38,477 nucleotides of DNA from Bacillota bacterium (lineage in GTDB: Bacteria > Bacillota > Clostridia > Oscillospirales > Ruminococcaceae), in NCBI GenBank assembly GCA_023439835.1, contig JAEXUW010000003.1, positions 1 through 38,477 on the forward strand, written 5' to 3'. Positions 1-6,594 of this stretch are shown here, one piece after another (the stretch's first letter is position 1; the number at the start of each line of letters is the position of its first letter). The notes below the pieces were generated by a model. The model made no database searches, had not been told where the DNA came from, and saw nothing but the letters and a program-made list of their open reading frames with translations. The translations under genes were made by a program, and so were the position numbers.

Positions 1-61
1 GAGGGTGTGCTGGGTCTACTTTGTTATTCTCTCCGTCACCCTCGCTGACACTAAACAGCAT
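1..61 (-). CDS. possible start of a gene running off the left edge
   Basis: An ATG at 61-59 opens a frame (starting MLFSVSEGDGENNK) that stays open to the window edge. There is no ribosome site before it, and I do not recognise the 20 visible residues. It lies downstream of dam on the same strand. The stretch 53-74 can also form a hairpin (AAACAGC...GCTGTTT), so this may simply be an intergenic region. Confidence 0.2.
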   Translation of the reverse strand, partial: MLFSVSEGDGENNKVDPAHP

Positions 62-139
62 TTGATTGCTGTTTGTCAAGGGCGGCGATTGTTTTGCGTT
101 TTTTTCATTTTAGGTCTTGACTTTTAATAGTTAGTCTTT

Positions 140-910
140 TCAATAGTTCAACCATACCGTTTCTATTCGGGGCTTACCTTTTTCTGCGGTTGTATATATT
201 TGATTTTTTCTCCAATCAGATAACATACTGTTGTAAAGCTCATTGTCATAACCGGATAGCATGACTTTTCCAGAATGCTGCAGCAGTATTGTAAGCAGCT
301 CAACGTGATCTGACTCACTCATTTCATGCGAATATTGCTTTTTCATTTTTCTTGTAGATAATAAGTAAGGAGGATCAGCATAAATAAATACTTCCGGGCG
401 ATTAAACCGCTGAATTACTTCAATAGCCGGTCTGCATTCAATTTGAGCTTCTTTTAATCTTAAGAATGCTTCAACAATCCAATCCGGCAGCTGATTCCAG
501 TACTTAACTGCATATGCATACTCACGGCCAGCAACATCATTTTTCCAACCGCTCCTGCAGTATGTTCTAAAGCCGTGCCCTTGCCAGTGTTTCAGAAGAA
601 AATTTCTTGCTCTTTCAAATGGCTCTGCTGAAACTGTATCATATGAATAATTATATTCTTCTCTGGAATATGGCGTACTCGCAATACTATATGATAATTT
701 TTCGGGATCATTTCTTATACAAGCAAAAAGATTGACTACATCACCATCAATATCATTTATAGTTTCAATTCTGGATGGTGGCTTTCTAAAAAATACAGCT
801 CCGCTTCCGAAGTAAGGTTCAACATAGCTTTTATGATCAATCATTTGATTAATAAGCCATTCTGATATTCTCCATTTAGCACCCGGATATTTTACTACTG
901 TTCTTGTCAT
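140..910 (-). CDS. dam: DNA adenine methyltransferase (Dam-like, D12 class)
   Basis: Transfers a methyl group from S-adenosylmethionine to N6 of adenine in DNA. The N-terminus has the SAM-binding motif (VKYPGAKWRI, then VEPYFGSGAVFF), and the catalytic DPPY motif is present as IYADPPYLLS near residue 180. About 256 residues is normal for the class. The start is placed at the ATG 7 nt after GGAGG (MTRTVVKYPG); an upstream in-frame ATG sits directly on the ribosome site and is unlikely. No restriction endonuclease gene is beside it, so it appears to be an orphan methylase. It may protect the element from host restriction or alter host regulation; that is inference. It follows toxN on the same strand, separated by a terminator-like hairpin. 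Confidence 0.9.
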   Translation of the reverse strand: MTRTVVKYPGAKWRISEWLINQMIDHKSYVEPYFGSGAVFFRKPPSRIETINDIDGDVVNLFACIRNDPEKLSYSIASTPYSREEYNYSYDTVSAEPFERARNFLLKHWQGHGFRTYCRSGWKNDVAGREYAYAVKYWNQLPDWIVEAFLRLKEAQIECRPAIEVIQRFNRPEVFIYADPPYLLSTRKMKKQYSHEMSESDHVELLTILLQHSGKVMLSGYDNELYNSMLSDWRKNQIYTTAEKGKPRIETVWLNY

Positions 911-937
911 TTGCATTCCTCCTTTTAAAAATAGAAA

Positions 938-958
938 AAGCAAGCTGACAGCCTGCTT
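938..958 (-). terminator. rho-independent terminator between toxN and dam
   Basis: On the minus strand a 9-bp stem, AAGCAGGCT with AGCTTGCTT (one G-T pair, loop GTC), is followed by a T run. A near copy of this hairpin lies at 2324-2344 downstream of the relaxase, so the whole 3' region is duplicated. Confidence 0.6.
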
Positions 959-976
959 TTTTTAACATATTGCGCT

Positions 977-991
977 GTGCCAAAAAGGCAC
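977..991. repeat. GTGCC-N5-GGCAC palindrome, copy 1
   Basis: Spacer AAAAA. It lies 30 bp after the toxN stop and before the dam terminator. It is part of the longer repeat that is copied again at 1880-1980. Confidence 0.7.
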
Positions 992-1076
992 GGCTTTTTC
1001 TCTCTGCTTGTCGGCAGGGCTTATCGTCCTCTTCCTGAGCCGGAAGCTGATTTTTCCTTATCATGCTTCATTTGCT
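977..1076. repeat. toxN 3'-end direct repeat, copy 1
   Basis: 100 bp covering the last 18 codons of toxN plus its downstream palindrome. It recurs almost unchanged at 1880-1980 on the other side of the toxIN module. Confidence 0.85.
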
Positions 1077-1647
1077 CTAGAAGCTCGCTGGCTTCACGCT
1101 TTAGCTTTTCGGCTTCAGGATCTAACGGTAGCTCAAGATTATGTAGCTTACAGTATTCAATGCATTTTTCCTCAAGCAGCTTGAAGTCACAGCAGCGTTG
1201 AGTTAGTTGTTCATGTGCTTTTTTCTTAGTTATAGCAGCATATAGCTTTTGAGATTTTTGCAAAATCATAGATTTATTTATATTGCACCATGATATCTGA
1301 TTTTCAAGTAAGTTTTTGTAATTTAGTTCATCTTTGTTTAAAACGTTAAATTTATGAAAATCAATTCTTGTAACGACTGCAGGATGTATGGGTATCATGT
1401 TATTAAGATTGATTGCACCCCAGTGTCCCGAATTAATTTTTATAAAATCAATTTGATTTTTCATTTTAAGATGCTTTTCTTTTGGCGAAGTTAAAGGAGC
1501 ATAGTAATAAAGACCGTTTACACATAAAATAATTCCAAGAAAGGGACGGTGCGCTTTGCTACTAAAACTGAAAGGAACTCGCTTATCGACTTGTAAAAGA
1601 TGTTTTGCATAGTCGGCATCAGACAATGTATATAAACTAAACTTCAC
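1021..1647 (-). CDS. toxN: type III toxin-antitoxin endoribonuclease toxin (ToxN/AbiQ/CptN family)
   Basis: A sequence-specific endoribonuclease that is held inactive by pseudoknot RNAs cut from its own repeat RNA. Family signature blocks are present in order: DKRVPF, RPFLGIIL, YYYAPLTSPKEKHLKMKN (which carries the conserved T-S and K-H residues), DFIKI and GAINLNNMIPI. The start is GTG at 1647, 7 nt after AGGAGG. At 208 residues it is longer than typical family members; the extra part is a charged helix ending in GSGRGR, encoded by the repeated segment 1021-1076. Upstream are the antitoxin repeats with their own terminator and promoter, the standard arrangement that lets a few read-through transcripts make toxin. 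Members of the family stabilise plasmids and abort phage infection. Confidence 0.92.
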   Translation of the reverse strand: MKFSLYTLSDADYAKHLLQVDKRVPFSFSSKAHRPFLGIILCVNGLYYYAPLTSPKEKHLKMKNQIDFIKINSGHWGAINLNNMIPIHPAVVTRIDFHKFNVLNKDELNYKNLLENQISWCNINKSMILQKSQKLYAAITKKKAHEQLTQRCCDFKLLEEKCIEYCKLHNLELPLDPEAEKLKREASELLEQMKHDKEKSASGSGRGR

Positions 1648-1667
1648 TTGATAACCTCCTAATTGAA

Positions 1668-1696
1668 AAAGGGGCTGAACTTAATTCAACCCCTTT
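1668..1696 (-). terminator. terminator between toxI repeats and toxN
   Basis: On the minus strand a 12-bp stem (AAAGGGGTTGAA with TTCAGCCCCTTT, loop TTAAG) is followed by T residues. It sits between the repeat RNA and the toxin ribosome site. In this family that position sets the excess of antitoxin RNA over toxin mRNA. Confidence 0.88.
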
Positions 1697-1702
1697 ACGT
1701 TT

Positions 1703-1806
1703 TCAGTTCCCACTTATGGTAGGGTACACCGCTTCTTTAGTTCCCACTCATGGTAGGGAACACCGCTTCTTTTGCTTCCACTTAAAAGGTAGGAAACACC
1801 GCTTTT
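1703..1806 (-). ncRNA. toxI: ToxI-type antitoxin RNA, three tandem repeats
   Basis: Three tandem units of 34-35 nt begin near 1806, 1772 and 1738 on the minus strand. Each carries AGCGGTG, a C/A-rich CCTACC block and AGTGG(G/A)A. There are no unrelated spacers between units, so this is not CRISPR. In type III systems the toxin cuts the precursor into single units that fold as pseudoknots and cage it. Transcription should start near 1823. The leader just before the repeats (1807-1820) can form a small hairpin, GACAG-GAAA-CTGTC. Confidence 0.9.
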
Positions 1807-1829
1807 GACAGTTTCCTGTCTACACTATT

Positions 1830-1858
1830 ATTATACCCACAGAAAGAAAATATGTCAA
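1830..1858 (-). promoter_or_regulatory. consensus promoter for toxIN
   Basis: Perfect -35 TTGACA (1853-1858) and perfect -10 TATAAT (1830-1835) with a 17-bp spacer, pointing into the antitoxin repeats. A constitutive strong promoter fits the need to keep antitoxin RNA abundant. Confidence 0.93.
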
Positions 1859-1879
1859 CAGCTGCAAGAAAAAATATTC

Positions 1880-1894
1880 GTGCCAAATGGGCAC
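1880..1894. repeat. GTGCC-N5-GGCAC palindrome, copy 2
   Basis: Spacer AAATG. It lies upstream of the toxIN promoter, at the edge of the duplicated toxN 3' end. Confidence 0.7.
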
Positions 1895-1980
1895 GGCTTT
1901 TTCTCTCTGCTTGTCGGCAGGGTTTTATCGTCCTCTTCCTGAGCCGGAAGCTGATTTTTCCTTATCATGCTTCATTTGCT
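1880..1980 (-). pseudogene. orphan copy of the toxN 3' end (direct repeat, copy 2)
   Basis: 101 bp, one inserted T relative to 977-1076. It still encodes the last codons SASGSGRGR and the stop, but nothing of the toxin body. With copy 1 it brackets the toxIN module. It marks either the scar of an insertion or a tail that belonged to an earlier backbone gene. Confidence 0.8.
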
Positions 1981-2076
1981 AGCAACGCAAGTAGACTCTT
2001 TGTTTTGGCAGATAAATATGTCTAAGTGATTGTACAATGAAAGTGTTCTTCCAATAATACTGGAGCTTTTATACTC

Positions 2077-2244
2077 TTAAATTTTAACAAACCTCTTCCT
2101 TTGAAAATAAACACTTCTTCTTCTCCAATCTAGCATTTGCCACCCTTTAAATGGGAACTTTAGCAGTTCGTTTTTAGGATCAGATAGTTCTTGATTGTTG
2201 CTCACTATGTTTTTAAAATATGGGATTGACATTAAAGATTTCAT
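2077..2244 (-). CDS. small hypothetical protein, 55 aa
   Basis: ATG at 2244 is 8 nt after GGAGG; longer in-frame starts lack a better site. The product (MKSLMSIPYFKNIVSNNQEL...) ends in a strongly basic segment, WRRRSVYFQRKRFVKI. I do not recognise the family. It is the only gene between the relaxase and the toxIN module and is bracketed by repeat copies, so it is probably cargo. The 1981-2076 stretch below it shows nothing I can identify. Confidence 0.45.
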   Translation of the reverse strand: MKSLMSIPYFKNIVSNNQELSDPKNELLKFPFKGWQMLDWRRRSVYFQRKRFVKI

Positions 2245-2323
2245 ATCTTTTACCTCCATTTTATAACTAAATAATAGTGTTGTCAACATTATTGCTTTGT
2301 TCTAAATTATTAATAAATAAAAA

Positions 2324-2344
2324 AAGCAAGCTGACAGCCTGTTT
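2324..2344 (-). terminator. terminator-like hairpin downstream of the relaxase
   Basis: AAACAGGCT-GTC-AGCTTGCTT followed by T residues on the minus strand; near copy of 938-958. The match between the two 3' regions continues through the palindrome and the CTGCTTGTCGGCAGGG block (about 936-1019 against 2320-2406). Confidence 0.55.
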
Positions 2345-2363
2345 TTAATTATTATGTTGCGCT

Positions 2364-2378
2364 GTGCCAAATTGGCAC
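2364..2378. repeat. GTGCC-N5-GGCAC palindrome, copy 3
   Basis: Spacer AAATT, perfect palindrome, 29 bp after the relaxase stop. Confidence 0.75.
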
Positions 2379-2406
2379 GGCTTTTTTCTCTGCTTGTCGG
2401 CAGGGT

Positions 2407-3762
2407 TTATCGGCTGTTTTGATAGTTCTGTTCGAATTCAAATTGTCGCTTGAGCCTGTCGATGTGATATTCGTACTGATTTGTAAGACGTCCTGCCTGA
2501 AATGCTATTGTTGCCGCAAGCTCTCTTTTTGAATGCAGATATTCGCCGAAGTCAGAGCCGGAGCTGTAATTTGAGTTAGGATAATAACGTTCACCGCCCG
2601 CAGGCTTTTTCTCTTCTGCGTGTCGGCGCATTTTTTCCGTGCCGTTGAAATGCTCGGATATTTCACCATCAGAAGAAAAATATCTGTCGGGAGAACCACC
2701 AGAGTTAAAGAGCTTATGCTGTGCCAAATGGGCACGGCTTTTTTCTTCTGCCGGTCGGCGCATTTTTTCGCCCGCCTCAAGCTTTTCAAGAATCTGATTT
2801 TGCTTTATAGTGCTAAGCAGGCTGTTGCCGGCACGACTGTAAAAGTCATCAAGCTTATTCTTTTTAAAGTCCTTGTAAAGCTGTCGTTCGCCACCACCAT
2901 AAATCCCTTCGAGCTTTTTTTCATAACCATCAAGCTCTTCAATGAAGCTGTCAAAATTTCTTTTCAGCTCAGGTGAGGAGTTAATTATTGAACGAACACA
3001 GCGATTGACCTTTTCACGATAAGGCTCAAAGCTCTCACGTCCGTATTGCCACAGCTGATTTTTAGGAAGCTCTGCGGCAAGGCGAACTATCTCGGAATTC
3101 TCGTTGTAGCTTTCCCGCTTGAAGTCAGGAAGAAGCGTCTGCCTTGATATTTCTGTGAGCCTGACAATCTGCTCACTTCCGATTAGCTTGTTGGCGACCT
3201 TTGATTTAAGCTTATCGAAAGCTTCAATTTCAAGCATATCCTTTTTCCGCTGACGTTTTTCATATTCAAGAACGGCAAAATGAATATGTACGTTGTCGGT
3301 GTTGGTATGAATGGCAGCAGTCCAATAAACATTATCGTCTTCAAGCTTTTTTGAGGAATGTATCATTTCTGACATTCCGCTTCGGGCGACATCTTTAAGT
3401 CTGTTGAGATTCAAGCCCTTGGGGGAAGTCACACCGCATTCTTCTAGAAATTCATTTGTAAAGCTCATGACTCCAACATATTTAGGACAGCCCTGAGCTT
3501 TGCTGTCTAGCTCAAGCTTGCGGTAGGCTTCAATCTGCTCACGGCTGAGATGATTGTTATTTAAATCAAAGATTCCGTCTGACTTCTCTTCATTTTTCAT
3601 GTAGTCGAAAAAATCCTTGAACTCATCGTCGGTATGCTTTTGAAGGTCGAACGCTTCCGGGCGCTGCATATATTCCAAGAAATCATAGCCGCCGACCATA
3701 TACTTGTCAGCCTGAAAGAATTCCATTGAAAAGATAATGCCCGGTGTTTTGCTTTCAGCCAT
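2407..3762 (-). CDS. mobL: conjugative relaxase (MobL-like, MOBP-type HUH nuclease)
   Basis: Nicks oriT, stays covalently bound to the 5' end, and leads the strand through the mating channel. The metal-binding HUH signature is H152-x6-H159-x-H161 (AIHTNTDNVHIHFAVLEYE). The nucleophilic tyrosine is likely among Y26 and Y31 near the N-terminus. 451 residues. The C-terminal third is charged and contains two copies of an RR(P/H)AEEK block at roughly residues 345-390; the DNA there matches the intergenic palindrome-plus-CTGCTTGTCGGC repeat, so a repeat appears to have been absorbed into the coding frame. Its ATG overlaps the mobC stop by one base, so the pair is translationally coupled. It ends NYQNSR. 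Confidence 0.88.
   Translation of the reverse strand: MAESKTPGIIFSMEFFQADKYMVGGYDFLEYMQRPEAFDLQKHTDDEFKDFFDYMKNEEKSDGIFDLNNNHLSREQIEAYRKLELDSKAQGCPKYVGVMSFTNEFLEECGVTSPKGLNLNRLKDVARSGMSEMIHSSKKLEDDNVYWTAAIHTNTDNVHIHFAVLEYEKRQRKKDMLEIEAFDKLKSKVANKLIGSEQIVRLTEISRQTLLPDFKRESYNENSEIVRLAAELPKNQLWQYGRESFEPYREKVNRCVRSIINSSPELKRNFDSFIEELDGYEKKLEGIYGGGERQLYKDFKKNKLDDFYSRAGNSLLSTIKQNQILEKLEAGEKMRRPAEEKSRAHLAQHKLFNSGGSPDRYFSSDGEISEHFNGTEKMRRHAEEKKPAGGERYYPNSNYSSGSDFGEYLHSKRELAATIAFQAGRLTNQYEYHIDRLKRQFEFEQNYQNSR
2721..2735. repeat. GTGCC-N5-GGCAC palindrome, copy 4 (inside the relaxase gene)
   Basis: Spacer AAATG. This is the only copy inside a coding frame. It is read as part of SRAHLAQHK, and the adjoining DNA matches the block found after toxN and after the relaxase. 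Confidence 0.65.
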
Positions 3763-4181
3763 TACTTTTCACCTCTTGCCGCTGAGGAATGCTGAAGCCC
3801 GGTTATCTTCTGAGAAAGTGTGTTCATGGATTTTTGAACCCACGGATGAGGCGCATCGTCAACTGGGGTGTAATTCTCGCCCGGTGATTTTGATAGTCCG
3901 GTTGAAATCATACTGTTGAGAATCTCCAGTATGACGAACACCTTCTTGCTCATATCATTATCAATCTTTTTGATTTTGTCGAGCTGTTCAAATATCATTT
4001 TGTTTTTGATATCTTCACAGGTAGTATCCTGCATTTTTCTCTGGTACACCTCTCGCACAATCTGCTCAAAGCATTGTGATTGATTATTCCCGCTGGACCG
4101 AACAAGCTCATCCCACATGTCGCTTGCTTCCTGAGAAAGATAGAAGAACTTTTCTATCTTTCCATTTTTATATCTAGCCAT
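3762..4181 (-). CDS. mobC: relaxosome accessory protein (MobC-like)
   Basis: 139 residues. The N-terminal part (ARYKNGKIEKFFYLSQEA...) has the look of a ribbon-helix-helix DNA-binding protein, followed by a helical region with coiled-coil character (DKIKKIDNDMSKKVFVILE). Such proteins bind oriT and help the relaxase open the strands. The start ATG follows AAGGAG by 5 nt. It is directly upstream of the relaxase and overlaps it by one base, and directly downstream of the candidate oriT. The assignment rests mainly on position and size. Confidence 0.65.
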   Translation of the reverse strand: MARYKNGKIEKFFYLSQEASDMWDELVRSSGNNQSQCFEQIVREVYQRKMQDTTCEDIKNKMIFEQLDKIKKIDNDMSKKVFVILEILNSMISTGLSKSPGENYTPVDDAPHPWVQKSMNTLSQKITGLQHSSAARGEK

Positions 4182-4305
4182 TTCTTCTCCTTCCGTTCAT
4201 CTTGATGTCGATTAGCTGTATTTCAAATATGCCCTTGATATGAAAAAGTGCGTTACCAATAGATATTTTGAAAGAGCATAAGGGGCGTGACCCCACGCCC
4301 TGTTT

Positions 4306-4330
4306 AAAAACTCGGCAGTGCCGAGTTTTT
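4306..4330. terminator. perfect 12-bp-arm hairpin, bidirectional terminator or oriT hairpin
   Basis: AAAAACTCGGCA-G-TGCCGAGTTTTT. A GC core flanked by A and T runs would terminate transcripts from either side. It could equally act as a structural arm of oriT. Confidence 0.65.
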
Positions 4331-4366
4331 CGTGGTTTTCCAATGGGGACACAATACTAAAAATAC

Positions 4367-4487
4367 TAGCACTTTGCTAGCTGAAAAATTCCATATGCTA
4401 GCTAAAAGCTAGCAGTTTTAAACGAGTTACTAGCAGTTTGCTAGCAGTTTTTCAAGGCGAAATATCAATAATAGCAGCTTACTAGCA
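4367..4487. repeat. CTAGCA/TGCTAG inverted-repeat cluster
   Basis: Copies are CTAGCA-CTT-TGCTAG (4367-4381), TGCTAGC-TAAAA-GCTAGCA (4396-4414), CTAGCA-GTT-TGCTAG (4430-4444), and a looser one at 4472-4487. Spaced dyads of this kind are typical binding sites for a dimeric RHH protein; the product of 4527-4859 or MobC is the obvious candidate. Confidence 0.65.
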
Positions 4488-4526
4488 CACAAATTGAAGA
4501 AAACTTGTTATTCAAATTAAGCCATT

Positions 4527-4859
4527 TCACAATGATTTATCATGCTGATTAAGCTCATATTCAAACAGAGAATATAGCTTGTCGAGCTTTTTGAGAACGT
4601 TGATGTTAATGTTTGTGACAGCTTCGATTGAGGCTTGAGTGCTTTCATGATTTTCTGAGATAGCCTCTTTTGAAAGAAATTGTATGGTAGGAACAAGTGA
4701 TTGAGAAAAGAATTCATGACGGTTTGTGACATACAGCCTTACTATTTCCTGCAAAAGCTGATTGCGGCTTTGATATTTTTCTTTTATTACAAGCTGATCA
4801 AGAAGCTTAACCAGGAACGGATCAACGTCACGGATTTTTAAATCTGCCAATCTAGTCAC
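4527..4859 (-). CDS. ribbon-helix-helix DNA-binding protein, 110 aa
   Basis: The N-terminus TRLADLKIRDVDPFLVKLLD followed by SRNQLLQEIVRLYV matches the strand-helix-helix pattern of CopG/Arc-type repressors. The C-terminal half is helical and acidic. The start is GTG at 4859, overlapping the ssb stop (TAGTG), so the two are coupled. The repeat cluster just downstream is a likely binding site. It may control transfer genes or assist the relaxosome; which of these is not decided by the sequence. Confidence 0.6.
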   Translation of the reverse strand: MTRLADLKIRDVDPFLVKLLDQLVIKEKYQSRNQLLQEIVRLYVTNRHEFFSQSLVPTIQFLSKEAISENHESTQASIEAVTNININVLKKLDKLYSLFEYELNQHDKSL

Positions 4860-5158
4860 TATCCTTTCATCGTCAGCTCATACGCCGCTATCTTATAGCT
4901 TCCGTCTATCCAACTCCTAAGCTCGCCCTTTGCGTTTATAATGCTACCTTTTTTGACCGATGAGGAAACGAATTTTAACAGCACTGGATCACTGATATAT
5001 ATTCTTATCAGGTCGGAAAATGATTTTCCGCCTTTGATGTATGATGGTCTTTCAACAACAATATCAAGCTCAATTGATTTTGCTCCCGGAGTATACTCGC
5101 AGATGTTTGAAACATATCCGCTTAATGAGCAACGGTTATTTGGATTTTTAAATGGCAT
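4859..5158 (-). CDS. ssb: single-stranded DNA-binding protein (OB fold), short
   Basis: 99 residues with the OB-fold pattern of SSB: SLSGYVSNICEY, then SFSDLIRIYISDP, then VKKGSIINAKGELRS and SYKIAAYEL. It lacks the acidic C-terminal tail of housekeeping SSB, so it probably does not recruit the host SSB interactome. Element-borne SSBs coat the transferred strand in the recipient. AGGAGG lies 8 nt before the ATG. Confidence 0.75.
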   Translation of the reverse strand: MPFKNPNNRCSLSGYVSNICEYTPGAKSIELDIVVERPSYIKGGKSFSDLIRIYISDPVLLKFVSSSVKKGSIINAKGELRSWIDGSYKIAAYELTMKG

Positions 5159-5184
5159 AATGGAAACCTCCTAAAAATTATTCT

Positions 5185-5199
5185 GTGCCAAATTGGCAT
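5185..5199. repeat. GTGCC-N5-GGCAC palindrome, copy 5
   Basis: GTGCC-AAATT-GGCAT, 3 bp after the ardC stop and about 27 bp before the ssb start. Confidence 0.7.
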
Positions 5200-5202
5200 G
5201 GC

Positions 5203-6300
5203 TTATCTTTTCATGCTGTAAACCTGCTCTGGAATTGAAGCAGCAGCGTTGTTTTGCTTTAGCACCCCTGTGGGTTGCTTAATTCCAACGTCGGGGAAGG
5301 GGAGAGGTTTATTGTCAGCTTCAATCTGTTTGCTTTCTTCAAGCTTCAATAAATCCTCATCAACCTGATTGATTATCATTTTTGATACTGCTTGAATTTC
5401 TGAAAGCACCGACTTGAGCTTATCAATTGGTGGTTTTCCGCTATCGCTCCATGCGGCTATGTAGGGGAAGGAATATTCGCTTGTGTCCATATCGAAATGA
5501 CTTGCGACGATAAAAGCAACACTTTCAGCCTGAAGTTCCTTATCATTGCGGGAAGCATTCTGAATGGCGGTTTCTTTTTTTACATCATGCAAAAGGCAGT
5601 GTGCGGTTTCGTGAAAAGCTGTCTTTAAGGTTTGAAGGTCTGACATCCCTGTCTTGACAGCAATTTTATTCTCCATGTGTGAGTAATAGCCCTTTGCACC
5701 CGACGGGATATCCTCAAAGGTTATTTCTGTTCCGGCAACAGCAGCAAGCGAATTCAGGATACATTCCTTTTTATCCTTTGGAACATCGCCTGACAGCTCA
5801 GTGTCTAAAATCTGAGGAAGCTCCTTTCCGGAGGTTTGTGAAACGTCAAAAACGTAAGCCTTTTTAAACCGTAATTCCTTGAATGTCTTTTCGACTGTTT
5901 CAGTCTGTTCCGTTCCGTCAGCGTTATAGACCTTGTTTCCTTTCTCGTCTAAAACGGCGGTGGTATATTCAATAATTTGATTGGTCTTGGTGACTACGGG
6001 GGCAAGTATAGCGATTCCTTTTTGCCCTGCGTCAACCTGTCGCCCTAGCTGCTTCCATGTTGAGTAGCCGGCGACAAGTGTAGCTTCAGGCTTTTGCATA
6101 GCAATCAATACAGTGTTGTTCATGCTGTAATCGTGAAACTTTGAACAAAATTTGAGATAGCTTTTGAAGCTTTCAGAATTGAACACGTCAAGAACGCCTT
6201 GATTTATTCTTTCAAAAAGCTCATTCATTTCATCCTGCTTTTTCTGTGCATAGGCTTCCTTTTCTTTTGGCGAGAAGCTTTTTTTCTTGTTGTAAGCCAT
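5203..6300 (-). CDS. ardC: ArdC-type antirestriction protein with zincin metallopeptidase domain
   Basis: The N-terminal ArdC-N ssDNA-binding domain spans about residues 25-160 (FCSKFHDYSMNNTVLIAMQK, GYSTWKQLGRQVDAGQKGI, KAYVFDVSQTSG). The C-terminal metallopeptidase domain carries HETAH at 230-234. ArdC from plasmid pSa binds ssDNA and is known to travel with the transferred strand and shield it from restriction. 365 residues. AGGAGG lies 7 nt before the ATG, and the start is 3 bp from the previous stop. The last 35 residues are a low-complexity tail with LPFPDVGIKQPTG and a KR end, resembling tails of neighbouring proteins. Confidence 0.87.
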   Translation of the reverse strand: MAYNKKKSFSPKEKEAYAQKKQDEMNELFERINQGVLDVFNSESFKSYLKFCSKFHDYSMNNTVLIAMQKPEATLVAGYSTWKQLGRQVDAGQKGIAILAPVVTKTNQIIEYTTAVLDEKGNKVYNADGTEQTETVEKTFKELRFKKAYVFDVSQTSGKELPQILDTELSGDVPKDKKECILNSLAAVAGTEITFEDIPSGAKGYYSHMENKIAVKTGMSDLQTLKTAFHETAHCLLHDVKKETAIQNASRNDKELQAESVAFIVASHFDMDTSEYSFPYIAAWSDSGKPPIDKLKSVLSEIQAVSKMIINQVDEDLLKLEESKQIEADNKPLPFPDVGIKQPTGVLKQNNAAASIPEQVYSMKR

Positions 6301-6302
6301 GA

Positions 6303-6554
6303 TTATTCCTCCTGCTCATCATCTGTAACAGTAATAACGGCGTGAGTTTTTTCTTCTGAAAGGTCAATGCCGCCGGCTTTTATTTTGTCGTGCAATGAGC
6401 ATATCAGCTCGGATGAAGTGGAATCGCTGTAAACAAGAAGCTCCTGAAGCTGAGCCAGAGCTTCTTTCTCATTCTCACAGTCAAGCTGTGAAAGAAGTGT
6501 ACGTTCTTCAATAGTGAGCCTTCCGGGGGTTAATAATGCTATTTTATCATTCAT
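6303..6554 (-). CDS. small acidic element protein, 83 aa
   Basis: The start is set at the ATG after AAAGGAAAAAGGAG (MNDKIALLTPGRLTIEE). An upstream ATG in the same frame is formed by the palindrome at 6576-6590 and has no ribosome site. The protein is helical and acidic at the C-terminus (VTDDEQEE). Similar small proteins are common between accessory genes of Clostridia ICEs. No function is assigned. Confidence 0.65.
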   Translation of the reverse strand: MNDKIALLTPGRLTIEERTLLSQLDCENEKEALAQLQELLVYSDSTSSELICSLHDKIKAGGIDLSEEKTHAVITVTDDEQEE

Positions 6555-6575
6555 AAAAAATCTCCTTTTTCCTTT

Positions 6576-6590
6576 GTGCCAAATTGTCAT
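6576..6590. repeat. degenerate GTGCC-N5-GGCAC palindrome, copy 6
   Basis: GTGCC-AAATT-GTCAT, 4 bp after the stop of the upstream gene. This is the most degenerate member of the set. Confidence 0.5.
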
Positions 6591-6594
6591 AACA

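Larger units (their letters stand above)
4283..4490. other. oriT: candidate origin of transfer (oriT)
   Basis: The 345-bp gene-free stretch between mobC and the RHH gene holds three kinds of structure. They are a GGGCGTG-ACCCC-CACGCCC inverted repeat (4283-4300), a perfect 25-nt hairpin (4306-4330), and a cluster of CTAGCA inverted repeats (4367-4487). A repeat-rich region next to mobC and the relaxase is where oriT normally lies. I cannot place the nick site. Confidence 0.5.

Noticed and set aside
140..1647. Dam plus ToxN read as a restriction-modification pair
   Set aside because: The ToxN family is an endoribonuclease with its own RNA antitoxin upstream; no DNA endonuclease motif is present, so the methylase stays an orphan.
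1703..1806. Short repeats suggesting a CRISPR array
   Set aside because: The three 34-35-nt units are directly adjacent with no variable spacers, no cas genes are near, and a ToxN gene follows with a terminator between; this is a type III antitoxin RNA.
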